64,000 bases of DNA from Streptomyces corallincola. Lineage in GTDB: Bacteria; Actinomycetota; Actinomycetes; Streptomycetales; Streptomycetaceae. The translations under genes were made by a program, and so were the position numbers. The stretch covers positions 1 through 64,000 of the forward strand of contig NZ_JAHRXF010000020.1 of assembly GCF_019104725.1 (NCBI RefSeq). The letters are read 5' to 3'. Below the pieces are notes generated by a model, which saw only the letters and a list, made by a program, of their open reading frames with translations, was not told where the DNA came from and searched no databases. This document shows positions 8,336 to 18,500 of this stretch, one piece after another. Position 1 is the stretch's first letter. Each line of letters starts with the position of its first letter.

Positions 8336-9625
8336 TCACTCCGCCGGAGTCGTCTCCTCCTGTATCACCCGCTGGGCCACCCGGAAGGCGCTGTTGGCGG
8401 CGGGGACGCCGCAGTAGACGGCGGCCTGGAGGAGGACCTCCTTGATCTCGGCCGGGGTGAGGCCGTTGCGGAGGGCGGCCCGGGTGTGGAAGGCGAGTTC
8501 GTCGAGGTGTCCGCCCGCGACCAGGGCGGTGAGGGTGACGCAGCTGCGCGCACGGCGGTCCAGGCCCGGGCGGTCCCAGATCTCGCCCCAGGCGTAGCGG
8601 GTGACGAACTCCTGGAAGTCGCCGGAGAACTCGTCGGCGGCGGCGAGCGCCCGGTCCACGTGGGCGTCCCCGAGGACCTCGCGGCGGACCTTGAGCCCGG
8701 CCTCGAACCGGTCGGGCGCGCCGCTCCGCGGGGGTACGACGGCCGGGGCGATCTCGGCGAGCGGCGCGAGCGGCATCGGCGAGGGTGCGACGGCGGGGAG
8801 GTGCGGGACGGCGGGCAGCGCGCTCTGCCCGGTGTCGTGCGGCTGCTGCCAGGCGGTGGAGAAGTGCCGGACCAGCAGGTCGGTGACGGCGCCGGGCTGC
8901 TCGACGGGGACGAGGTGCGAGGCACCGGGCACGACCGCGAGCCGGGCGTCGGGGATACCGGCGACCAGGGTGCGGGCCTGGGCCGGGCCGGTGAGCTGGT
9001 CGTCGGAGCCGACGAGGACCAGGGTGGGCACGCCGACGCGGCCGAGTTCCGAGCGGACGTCGAAGCCCGCGAGGGCCTCGCAGGCGGCGATGTAGCAGCC
9101 GGGGTCGGTGGTGCGGACCATCTGCACGGCCCACTCGGTGATGGCGGGCTGGGCGGCGGCGAACCCGCCGGTGAACCAGCGTTCGGGGGCGGTCCGGGCG
9201 ATCGGGTCGAGCCCGTTGGTGCGGACGATCACCCCGCGCTGGCGGAACTCGTCGGGCGTACCGAACCGGGGCGAGGTGGCGACCAGCGCGAGGGACGCCA
9301 TCCGCGCGGGCTGCCGCAGCGCGAGTTCCATGCCGACGGCGCCGCCGAGGGCGCAGCCCACGTAGCCGAAGCGCTGCACGCCGAGAGAGTCGAGGGTGGC
9401 GAGCAGCCGGTCGGCGATGTCGGAGACGGACCCGGCGGGGTGGGCGGGCGCGCCGCCGTGGCCGGGCAGGTCGTAGCGGAAGACCCGCCACTGCTTCATC
9501 AGCTCCGGCACCTGGCGGTCGAACATGTGCCAGGTGGTGCCGAGCGAGGGCCCGAGGACGAGCACGGGGAGGTGTTCCGGTCCGTCAAAGCGGTACTGCA
9601 GCGTTTCCATCCTGGCCTCGGTCAC
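8336..9625 (-). CDS. pcaL: PcaD-PcaC fusion: 3-oxoadipate enol-lactonase/4-carboxymuconolactone decarboxylase, nucleophile Ser replaced by Ala
   Basis: A 429-residue two-domain protein. Residues about 10-265 are an alpha/beta-hydrolase resembling 3-oxoadipate enol-lactonase; about 310-425 are a carboxymuconolactone decarboxylase (CMD) domain with the RSCVTLTALVAGGHLDEL and VLLQAAVYCGVPAAN segments. Such fusions convert carboxymuconolactone to 3-oxoadipate in protocatechuate breakdown. In this copy the nucleophile elbow reads GCALGG instead of GxSxGG: the alanine codon is at 9350-9352. The acid (SDDQ) and histidine (GASHLVP) are present. There is no pcaHGB nearby, so it may be a diverged paralogue. 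GTG start at 9625 with GAAGG 9 bases upstream; the ATG at 9610 is an alternative. Confidence 0.85.
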   Translation of the reverse strand: MTEARMETLQYRFDGPEHLPVLVLGPSLGTTWHMFDRQVPELMKQWRVFRYDLPGHGGAPAHPAGSVSDIADRLLATLDSLGVQRFGYVGCALGGAVGMELALRQPARMASLALVATSPRFGTPDEFRQRGVIVRTNGLDPIARTAPERWFTGGFAAAQPAITEWAVQMVRTTDPGCYIAACEALAGFDVRSELGRVGVPTLVLVGSDDQLTGPAQARTLVAGIPDARLAVVPGASHLVPVEQPGAVTDLLVRHFSTAWQQPHDTGQSALPAVPHLPAVAPSPMPLAPLAEIAPAVVPPRSGAPDRFEAGLKVRREVLGDAHVDRALAAADEFSGDFQEFVTRYAWGEIWDRPGLDRRARSCVTLTALVAGGHLDELAFHTRAALRNGLTPAEIKEVLLQAAVYCGVPAANSAFRVAQRVIQEETTPAE

Positions 9626-10278
9626 GGGTTCACACCTTCATCTGTCACGATCTGTCACACACCCCCACGAGACCTCCCCCTGCCTCCTCCGTCGGAAGCG
9701 GGCTCGCCACGTCCGCTTCACAACCCTCGCCACATCGGCACACCGCTTCCCCGTCGGCGGGGGTGCGGCACCCCGTTGACGGCGAGTGACCGTCGGCAGG
9801 ACGCCCGAGCATCGTACAGAGGGAGTTCCGGCGGGCGTCCGGGTGCGCGGGGCGGCCGGTGGCCGGGAGGACCACGACGGCCGGGCGGCCTCCGCCGGTG
9901 CGGTGCGGAAGCCTCCGCCGAACAGTGGGGACGGCCGAGGCGACAGAGGCGGACGCCGGTCACCGCCGGTTCCGGGGACCGGTGCCGCGACCCGGACGGC
10001 CCGCGCACGCCCGACGGCTCCGGCCCTGTCCGCGGCCTGCCGGACCGGTCCGCAACACGACGGAAACGACGAGGCAACTTCCCTTTAAAAGAGCGCAGTT
10101 GACGCACCATCGGAGTCCGGACGCGACTCCGTGTGAGGTGGATCACCAACCCTCTCCGGCGGCGCTCCGCGCCCGTATGTTCGTCGCGACCGCCCGCCAG
10201 GGACCCCACGGGCCCCGCCGGGCGGCAGCCGTCCAGGGGACCACCGTCCCCACCTCGCCAACGGACACGGGAACCACA
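9626..10278. other. 653-base intergenic region
   Basis: No convincing gene. It holds the divergent promoter region between pcaL and the subtilase. Next to pcaL there are two TCTGTCAC copies 10 bases apart (9641-9648 and 9651-9658), a possible regulator site. At 10112-10130 an inverted repeat GGAGTC-N7-GACTCC lies just downstream of an AT-rich run (CCTTTAAAA, 10082-10090) and a TTGACG at 10099-10104; no matching -10 box is visible. Confidence 0.5.
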
Positions 10279-13200
10279 TTGAACCCACGTCACAGACGCA
10301 GGCGCGGCCTGCTCGTCGCCGCGCTGTCCCTCCTCGCCCTCTCCACTCCCGCCCTCTCGGCCAGGGCGACCGCCGCCGCCACTCCGACGGGCGGCACACC
10401 GGCCGACGTGGCGCGCGTGCCGTCGGGCACCCACTCCGTCACCCTGATCACCGGGGACGTCGTGACCACGCGCGCCGAGGGGACCGGGGGCACCGTGTCG
10501 GTCACCGGCCCGGACGGCTCGGCCGCACGGGCCCGCGTCATTGAGGCCGGTGACCATCTGTACGTCTATCCCGACGCCGCCCTGCCGTACGTGGCCCGGA
10601 AGGTGCTGGACCGGCGCCTGTTCGACATCACCGGTCTCGTCGCGGACGGCTACGACGACTCCGGCCGGGACGGCCTTCCGCTGATCGTCTCCTACGACGG
10701 TGCCGCCTCCCTGTCGGCCGCGCGGAGGTCCCTGCCGGGAGCCACGGTGCGCCGCGCTCTGGACAGCGTGGACGGGGCGGCCCTCACCGCGTCGCGCTCA
10801 CGTGCGGCCGACTTCTGGACCGCGCTCACCGCGCCCTCCACCGGCACCGCGCTCTCGCGCGGCACGGCCGCCTCCCCGCTGTTCAGCGGCGGGGTCACCC
10901 ACGTCTGGCTCGACGGCCGGGTGCACGCCGACCTCGCCGAGAGCACCGCGCAGATCGGCGTCCCGGCCGCCAGGGCGGGCGGAAACACCGGGCGCGGTGT
11001 GGACGTGGCCGTGCTCGACAGCGGCGCCGACAGCCGTCACCCGGACCTGGCGACGGGGATCGTCGCGGCCCGGAGTTTCGTACCGGGCCAGGACGCGGAG
11101 GACCGCAACGGGCACGGCACGCACGTCGCCTCCACCATCGCGGGGACCGGTGCGGCCTCCGGCGGCCGGGAGCAGGGGGTGGCACCCGGCGCCTCGCTGC
11201 ACATCGGGAAGGTGCTGGACGACACCGGGTCGGGGCAGGACTCCTGGGTGCTCGCCGGGATGGAGTGGGCGGCCGTGGACCAGCGGGCCGCGGTGATCAA
11301 CATGAGCCTGGGGAGCGACACCCCCTCGGACGGCACGGACCCGGTGAGCGCGGCCGTCAACCGGCTCAGCGCGCAGACCGGGGCGCTGTTCGTGGTGGCG
11401 GCCGGGAACACCGGTACGCCCGGCTCGATCGGGGGGCCGGGTGCGGCCGACGCCGCGCTCACGGTCGGCGCGGTGGACGCCGATGACAACGTTGCCTTCT
11501 TCTCCAGCCAGGGCCCGCGCGTGGGCGACGGCGCGGTGAAGCCCGAGATCACCGCGCCCGGTGTGGACATCCTCGCGGCCCGCGCGCACCTGTCCCCGGA
11601 GGGCCAGGGGGACTACCTGACGCTCAGCGGCACGTCGATGGCGACCCCGCACGTCGCGGGCGTCGCCGCGCTCGCCGCCGCCGCGCATCCGGGGCTGACC
11701 GGCGGCGAGCTGCGCTCCCTGCTGACCAGTACCTCCGTCCGCACCCCTCACTACGACGCCTTCCAGGGCGGCAGCGGGCGGGTGGACGCCGCGGCGGCGG
11801 CACGCTCCTCGGTGTTCGCCACCGCCACCGCCTGGGCCGGGCACGAGGGCACCTCGCCCGTCACCCGCCCGCTGACGTACACCAACCTCTCCGCCGCCCC
11901 GGTCGTGCTCTCCCTCTCGGTGGACGCGCCCGGCGCTCCCGCCGGGCTCTTCCGGCTCCAGGCGGACCGGGTGACCGTCCCCGCGCACGGCACGGCACGG
12001 GCGACGCTCACCATCGACCCCTCCAGGGGTGCCGTCCGCGAACGGTTCAGCGGGCAGGTCGTCGCCGCGCGGGCGGACGGAACGGTCGCCGCGCACACCG
12101 CCGTCGGCCTGGGCGACGTCAACCACAAGCTCACGCTGGTCCTCAAGGACGGCGACGGCAGGCCCATGTCCGGCGTGGTGGAGGTGCTGGCGTCCGGCCG
12201 GTACGAGCCCGACTTCTACGTCGTGGACGAGACCGGCACCGCTCAGGCGTTCCTGCCGGACACCGTGTACTCGGTGCTCTCCTTCAAGGACGTCCGGGGC
12301 GCCCACGGTCCGCGCTCCCTCGGCATGGCGCTGCTCGGCGACCCGGACGTGACACTCGACCGCGACAGGACGGTCACCCTGGACGCCTCGAAGGTCACCC
12401 GGATCGACATGACGACTCCGCTGCCGACCGAGACCACGTACCAGCGGCTGGAGTACAACCGGTCGATGGGCGGCGCCCGCTGGCGGGACTTCATGGAGAC
12501 GCAGACCGCGTACGACAGCCTGTGGGCGCAGCCGCAGGCCGGGCGCGTCTCCCACGGCGACTTCCACCTGGCCGCCCGCTGGCGCAAGGAGAAGCCGGGG
12601 CTCGCCGTCTCCACCCCGGCCGGTGCCTTCACCGACGTGCTCCGGCAGGGAGCCGTGACCCCGCTGCCCGAGGGCCGTCACCGGCTGCCGCTGCGGTACG
12701 CCGGCTCCGGCCGGTCCGCCGACTACACCGGGCTGGACGCCCGGGGCGCGGCGGTGGTCGTCCGGCGCGATCCCGGTGTGGGCGACGCGGCGCAGGCGGC
12801 GGCAGCGGCGCGGGCGGGCGCCCGGCTGATGCTGGTGGTGAACGACCAGCCGGGCCGACGGTTCACCGGCTACGGCGACGGGCCGGGGAAGCGGGCCGCC
12901 GTGGACGTGGGCCTGCTGAGCCCCGACGAGGGCGACCGGCTGGCACGGCAGGCCGCGGCGCGTGGCGCCGCGGTGACCGTGGATTCCTCGACGGCGAGCC
13001 CGTACGTGTACGACCTCATGCGCACCTGGCACAACGAGGTGCCGCGCGATCTGGTCGTCCGGGGTTCCGAGCGGAACCTGGCGCGGATCGACGAGGTCTT
13101 CGCCTCGCCGGACAGCACGCGGGGCGGCGGGGAGTTCCGCTTCGACTGGCCGTCGTACTCGCAGTGGGCGATCGGGACGACCATGCGGCTGCCGGTCAAC

Positions 13201-13986
13201 TCCGGGCGCGTGGACTGGGTGTCCACGGACGGGGAGTACACGTGGGGCCAGGAGGCCTATGTGGACTCCCTGCTCTACGAGATCGCGCCCCGGACCTCGT
13301 ACCGGCCGGGCGAACGGCGGGAGCAGCAGTGGTTCACGCCGGTGGCGCGCCCGTACCTCAACAACAACTACCACTCCCCGGCCCGCACCGGTGACCGGCT
13401 GTCCTTCGACATACCCGGCTACGGGGGCGGTGACCGGGTCGGTATGTCGATGGACTACGAGCGCGGTCGGCAGACCCTGACGCTGTACCAGGGCGGGGCG
13501 CGCATCGCCCAGGGCACCGGGACCGTCCTCGCCGCGACCGCGCCCTCCGCCGGACCGCTGCCGTACCGGCTGGTGGTGGACACCGGGCGGGACGCGTCGT
13601 TCAGCCCGTACTCGTCGGCCACGAGCACCGAGTGGACGTTCACCTCCGGTGCCCCGGGCGACGGCGGGCCGGGGGTCCTCCCGCTGCTCCAGGCGGACTG
13701 GCGGCTCGCCACGGACACGGCCGGCCGCGCGGCGCGCGACTCCCGCTTCCGGGTCGGCCTGGAGCACCCGGCCGGTGCGGTGGGCGCGGGCCGTCCGGAG
13801 GCGCCGGTGGTGGAGGTCTCGTACGACGACGGGCGCGGCTGGCAGCGGCTGCGGCCGGAGCACGACGGCGGGTTCCGGCTGGACGCGCCGCGCCGGACGT
13901 CGTTCGTGTCGCTGCGGGTCTCGGCGCGCGACTCGGCCGGGAACGGGATACGGCAGACGATCGTCCGGGCGGCGGGGCTGCGCTGA
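10279..13986 (+). CDS. Large secreted subtilisin-like (S8) serine protease
   Basis: A 1235-residue S8 peptidase. From the TTG at 10279 it begins with an RHRRRR cluster and a hydrophobic core ending near ALSARA, a signal peptide for export. The catalytic triad is Asp247 (VAVLDSG), His279 (NGHGTHVAS) and Ser453 (SGTSMATPHVAG); the oxyanion Asn is about 377 (AAGN). A propeptide-like stretch precedes the catalytic domain. The long C-terminal half includes a protease-associated-like insert near residue 845 and beta-rich modules with no further recognisable motif. The start is the least certain point: TTG has a poor Shine-Dalgarno, and ATG at 10177 is an in-frame alternative that would bury the signal peptide. 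It stands alone and has its own terminator. Confidence 0.9.
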   Translation: MNPRHRRRRGLLVAALSLLALSTPALSARATAAATPTGGTPADVARVPSGTHSVTLITGDVVTTRAEGTGGTVSVTGPDGSAARARVIEAGDHLYVYPDAALPYVARKVLDRRLFDITGLVADGYDDSGRDGLPLIVSYDGAASLSAARRSLPGATVRRALDSVDGAALTASRSRAADFWTALTAPSTGTALSRGTAASPLFSGGVTHVWLDGRVHADLAESTAQIGVPAARAGGNTGRGVDVAVLDSGADSRHPDLATGIVAARSFVPGQDAEDRNGHGTHVASTIAGTGAASGGREQGVAPGASLHIGKVLDDTGSGQDSWVLAGMEWAAVDQRAAVINMSLGSDTPSDGTDPVSAAVNRLSAQTGALFVVAAGNTGTPGSIGGPGAADAALTVGAVDADDNVAFFSSQGPRVGDGAVKPEITAPGVDILAARAHLSPEGQGDYLTLSGTSMATPHVAGVAALAAAAHPGLTGGELRSLLTSTSVRTPHYDAFQGGSGRVDAAAAARSSVFATATAWAGHEGTSPVTRPLTYTNLSAAPVVLSLSVDAPGAPAGLFRLQADRVTVPAHGTARATLTIDPSRGAVRERFSGQVVAARADGTVAAHTAVGLGDVNHKLTLVLKDGDGRPMSGVVEVLASGRYEPDFYVVDETGTAQAFLPDTVYSVLSFKDVRGAHGPRSLGMALLGDPDVTLDRDRTVTLDASKVTRIDMTTPLPTETTYQRLEYNRSMGGARWRDFMETQTAYDSLWAQPQAGRVSHGDFHLAARWRKEKPGLAVSTPAGAFTDVLRQGAVTPLPEGRHRLPLRYAGSGRSADYTGLDARGAAVVVRRDPGVGDAAQAAAAARAGARLMLVVNDQPGRRFTGYGDGPGKRAAVDVGLLSPDEGDRLARQAAARGAAVTVDSSTASPYVYDLMRTWHNEVPRDLVVRGSERNLARIDEVFASPDSTRGGGEFRFDWPSYSQWAIGTTMRLPVNSGRVDWVSTDGEYTWGQEAYVDSLLYEIAPRTSYRPGERREQQWFTPVARPYLNNNYHSPARTGDRLSFDIPGYGGGDRVGMSMDYERGRQTLTLYQGGARIAQGTGTVLAATAPSAGPLPYRLVVDTGRDASFSPYSSATSTEWTFTSGAPGDGGPGVLPLLQADWRLATDTAGRAARDSRFRVGLEHPAGAVGAGRPEAPVVEVSYDDGRGWQRLRPEHDGGFRLDAPRRTSFVSLRVSARDSAGNGIRQTIVRAAGLR

Positions 13987-14019
13987 CGGAAGGAGCGGCT
14001 CCGCTCGGGAGCCGTGCCC

Positions 14020-14062
14020 CGGCCCCGTCCGGACGGCTCTGGTGAGCGTCCGGACGGGGCCG
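14020..14062 (+). terminator. Strong hairpin terminator after the subtilase
   Basis: A perfect 16-base-pair stem (14020-14035 with 14047-14062, arm CGGCCCCGTCCGGACG) and an 11-base loop, 33 bases after the protease stop. No T tract follows, as is common in streptomycetes. Confidence 0.85.
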
Positions 14063-14219
14063 CGCCGCGTCCGCGTCCGCGTACGACCGGGCGGGTTTCC
14101 ATGACACATGCGTCGAAAATGTTCAAAACCCGCGAACGGGACACTCTGGCTACTGTGGCCGTGCCGCCACGGCGGGCTCCGTGACCCGCCTTCCCCACCC
14201 GAACGAATGCGATGACCCC

Positions 14220-15413
14220 ATGAACGACCCGGTGAGCCCCATCCCGAAGGACGGTCCGGTGTATCTGGACCACAACGCCACCACCCCGGTCGATCCGCGG
14301 GTGGTGGACGCGCTGCTCCCCTTCCTGGCGGGCGGCTTCGGCAACCCGTCCAGCACGCACGCGTACGGCGCGGCGCCCCGCGCGGCCCTGGCGCGCGCCC
14401 GGCGGCAGGTGGCCGCGCTGATCGGGGCGGCACCGGAGGAGATCGTCCTCACCGGGTCGGGGTCGGAGGCGAACGCGCTGGCGCTGCGCGGCGCGCTGCT
14501 CGCGGCGGGCGCGGGCCGGAACCGGATCGTCACCCAGGCCACCGAGCACCCGGCCGTGCTCCAGACCTGCGCGGCGCTGCGCCGCCTGCACGGCGCGGAC
14601 GTCACGGTGCTGCCGGTGGACGAGCGGGGCGTGCTGGACCCGGCCGTGCTCGCCGCCGCGCTGGACGGCCGTACGGCCGTGGTGTCGGTGATGGCGGCGA
14701 ACAACGAGACCGGCACGCTCCAGCCGGTCGCGGAGCTGGCCCGGCTCGCGCACCGGCACGGCGCGCTGTTCCACTGCGACGCGGCGCAGGCGGCGGGCAA
14801 GGTCCCGCTGGACGCGCGGACGCTCGGCGCGGACCTGATGACGGTGGTCGGGCACAAGATGTACGCCCCGAAGGGCGTCGCCGCGCTGCGGGTGCGGGCC
14901 GGGGTCCGGCTGGAGCCGCTGCTGTACGGCGGCGGGCAGGAGGGCGGGCTGCGGGCCGGGACGGAGAACGTGGCGCTCGCGGTGGCCCTGGGCACGGCCG
15001 CCGGGCTGGCCGCGGCCGAGCTGGCGGACGGCGGGCCGGGTCGTGTCGGGGAGCTGCGCGACCGGCTGCACCGGGGGCTGACGCGGGCGCTGCCCGGCCG
15101 GGTCCGGCTGAACGGCTGCGACCACCGGCTGCCGAACACCCTGAACGTGAGCGTCGAGGGCGTGCTCGGTCACGAGCTGCTGGCGGAGGTGCCCCAGCTC
15201 GCCGCGTCCACCGGCTCGGCGTGCCACAGCGGGGAGGCCGAGCCGTCGCCGGTGCTGCGCGCGATGGGCCTGGACGACGCGCGGGCGCTGGGCGCCGTAC
15301 GGCTGTCGCTGGGCCGCTGGACGTCGGAGGCGGACGTGGACCGGGCGGTCACCCTGCTGACCGGCGCGGTACGGGCCCTGGCGCCCCGAGCGTACGCCGG
15401 GGCGCGGAGGTAG
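14220..15413 (+). CDS. Cysteine desulfurase family protein (NifS/IscS-like)
   Basis: A 397-residue class V aminotransferase-fold PLP enzyme. It has the start YLDHNATTP, the PLP-lysine motif VVGHKMYAPKG (Lys213), the GGGQEGGLRAGT loop, and the catalytic cysteine in STGSACHSG (Cys335). It would release sulfur (or selenium) from cysteine or selenocysteine as an enzyme-bound persulfide. It lies 88 bases upstream of the selenocysteine-containing formate dehydrogenase, so a role in sulfuring the molybdenum cofactor or feeding selenium to SelD is plausible but inferred. ATG at 14220 is preferred over an in-frame start at 14181. Confidence 0.9.
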   Translation: MNDPVSPIPKDGPVYLDHNATTPVDPRVVDALLPFLAGGFGNPSSTHAYGAAPRAALARARRQVAALIGAAPEEIVLTGSGSEANALALRGALLAAGAGRNRIVTQATEHPAVLQTCAALRRLHGADVTVLPVDERGVLDPAVLAAALDGRTAVVSVMAANNETGTLQPVAELARLAHRHGALFHCDAAQAAGKVPLDARTLGADLMTVVGHKMYAPKGVAALRVRAGVRLEPLLYGGGQEGGLRAGTENVALAVALGTAAGLAAAELADGGPGRVGELRDRLHRGLTRALPGRVRLNGCDHRLPNTLNVSVEGVLGHELLAEVPQLAASTGSACHSGEAEPSPVLRAMGLDDARALGAVRLSLGRWTSEADVDRAVTLLTGAVRALAPRAYAGARR

Positions 15414-15501
15414 GGGCGGAGAAGCGAGACGCGGACTTGCGGTCACACCGCCAGCCGGTAGCGTCAGGATGAACGACGGCTCTGGACGAGGGAGCGGGCG
15501 C

Positions 15502-18500
15502 ATGGGCGTGAAGACGTGGCTGGACGCCTGGCCGGTGTACCGGCAGCTCACCGGCGAGGACCCGCTCGGCCGGGGCCGGGCCGCCCAGTCGAAGCGTTCG
15601 CGGACCCTGGAGTCGAAGACCGAGACCGCCGACCGCATGGTGCACTCGGTCTGCCCGTACTGCGCGGTGGGCTGCGCGCAGCGGGTGTTCGTCAAGGACG
15701 AGCAGGTCATCCAGATCGAGGGCAACCCCGACTCCCCCATCTCGCGCGGGCGGCTGTGCCCCAAGGGTTCGGCGAGCAAGCAACTGGTCACCGGCCCGCA
15801 GCGCGAGACCCATGTGCTCTACCGGCGTCCCTACGGCACCGACTGGGAGCCGCTGGACTTGGACACCGCCGTGGACATGGTGGTGGACCGGATGCTGGAC
15901 GCCCGCCGCAAGGGCTGGCAGGACACCGACGACGAGGGCCGGAAGCTGCGCCGCACGCTCGGCATGGCGAGCCTCGGCGGTGCCGCGCTGGACAACGAGG
16001 AGAACTACCTCATCAAGAAGTTGTTCACCGCGCTCGGTGCCATCCAGATCGAGAACCAGGCCCGTATTTGACACTCCGCCACGGTTCCCGGTCTGGGAGC
16101 CTCGCTCGGCCGCGGCGGTGCCACGGACTACCTTCAGGACCTCGTCAACACCGACTGCATCATCATCATGGGCTCCAACATGGCGGAGGCCCATCCGGTC
16201 GGGTTCCAGTGGATCATCGAGGCGAAGCTGCGCGGCGCCAAGGTCATCCACATCGACCCCCGGTTTACCCGCACCAGCGCCCACGCCGACCAGCACGTCC
16301 CGATCCGCGCGGGCACGGACATCGCGTTCCTCGGCGGTGTGGTCAACCACATCCTCAGCAACGACCTGGACTTCCGTGAGTACGTCGCGGCGTACACCAA
16401 CGCGCCGTATCTGGTGAGCGAGTCGTTCCAGGACACCGAGGACCTCGACGGCCTGTTCAGCGGCTACGACCCGCACACCGCGTCGTACGACGCCACGAGC
16501 TGGTCGTACGCCAACGTGAACTCCGAACCGCACCCCGGCCACGACGCCAAGGAGCGCTCCGACCCCTATCAGCATGGGGCGCGCGGGCCGTTCGTGGAGA
16601 CGGCGGACGGCGGTATCGAGTCCGACCCGACGCTCCAGCACCCGCGCTGTGTCTTCCAGGTGCTCAAGCGGCACTTCTCCCGGTACACACCGGAGATGGT
16701 GGCGCGGATCTGCGGGGTGCCCGAGGAGACGTTCCTCCAGGTGTGCGACGCCTGGACGGCCAACTCCGGCCGGGAGCGCACCACTTCGCTGGTCTACAGC
16801 GTGGGCTGGACGCAGCACTCGGTGGGCGCGCAGTACATCCGCGCCGGGTCGATCGTGCAGTTGCTCACCGGCAACATCGGGCGGCCGGGTTCCGGGATCT
16901 TCGCGCTGCGCGGGCACGCCAGCATCCAGGGCTCCACGGACATCCCGACCCTGTTCAACCTGCTGCCGGGCTATCTGCCGATGCCCGACACCCGGCACGA
17001 GACGCTGTCCGACTATCTGGACGGTGTGCGCGGCCCCGAGCAGAAGGGCTTCTGGGGCAACTCCGACGCCTACATGGTGTCGCTGCTCAAGGAGTACTGG
17101 GGCGACGCGGCCACCGCGGAGAACGACTTCTGCTTCGACTACATGCCGCGCATCAACGGCGACCACAACACCTACCGCACGGCGATGGACATGCTCGCGG
17201 GCAAGGTGCACGGGTTCTTCCTGCTGGGTCAGAACCCGGCGGTCGGCTCGGCGCACGGCCGTCTCCAGCGGCTCGGCATGGCCAACCTGGACTGGCTGGT
17301 CGTCCGTGACCTGTCGATGATCGAGAGCGCCACGGTGTGGAAGGACTCGCCGGAGATCGAGACGGGCGAGATCGTCCCGGAGAAGTGCCGTACCGAGGTG
17401 TTCTTCTTCCCGGCGTCCTCGCACGTGGAGAAGGCGGGCACGTTCACCCAGACCCAGCGGATGCTCCAGTGGCGCGACCAGGCCGTGGAGCCGATCGGCG
17501 ACCGGCGCTCCGAGCTGTGGTTCTTCCACCAGCTCGCGGTGCGGATCAAGGAGCGGCTGGCAGGTTCGACCGACGAGCGGGACCGCCCGGTCCTGGATCT
17601 GGCCTGGGACTACGAGGTGGAGGGCGACGAGCCGTCCCCGGCGGACGTACTGCGCCACATCAACGGCATCGACCTGACCACCGGCCGCACGGTGAACGGC
17701 TACCCGGAGCTGAAGGCCGACGGCTCCACCGCCTGCGGCTGCTGGATCTACAGCGGGGTGTACGCGAACGAGACCAACCAGGCCCGCCGCCGCGTCTCCC
17801 GCTTCGACTCCGGTCCCTACGACGCCGAGTGGGGCTGGACCTGGCCGCTGAACCGCCGCATCCTCTACAACCGGGCCTCCGCCGACCCCGAGGGACGGCC
17901 GTGGAGCGAGCGGAAGAAGCTCGTCTGGTGGGACGAGGAGTCCGGCCAGTGGACGGGCAACGACACGCCCGACTTCGAGCTGAAGAAGCCGCCCCACTAC
18001 CGGGCCCCGGAGGGCTCCAGCGGTCCGACCGCGCTCAGCGGCAGCGACGCGTTCATCATGATGGCCGACGGCAAGGCGTGGCTGTACGCGCCCGCCGGTC
18101 TCGCGGACGGGCCGATGCCCACGCACTACGAGCCGCACGAGTCGCCGATGCGCAATCTGCTCTACGGCCAGCAGGGCAGCCCGGTGCGCAAGGTGTACGG
18201 GCGGCCCGACAACCCGTCCAACCCGGCGCCGCCCGAGGCCAACAGCGACGTGTTCCCGTTCGTGTTCACGGCCGCCCGGCTCACCGAGCACCACACGGCG
18301 GGCGCCATGAGCCGCCAGCTCCCGTACCTGGCGGAGCTGCAACCGGCGCTGTTCGTGGAGGTCTCCCCCGAGCTGGCACGGGAGCGCGGCCTGACCCATC
18401 TGGGCTGGGCGCACGTCATCACCAGCCGTACGGCGGTGGACGCGCGGGTCATGGTCACCGACCGGATGGCCCCCCTGCGCATCGACGGCCGGGTCGTGCA

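Noticed and set aside
10798..14433. 1211-residue minus-strand ORF
   Set aside because: It is antisense to the subtilase; composition is Arg/Gly/Pro-rich shadow sequence with no motif.
16069..16071. Frameshift or nonsense mutation making fdhA a pseudogene
   Set aside because: Both sides are in one frame, the context is the known Sec site, a SECIS hairpin follows and tRNA-Sec is nearby.
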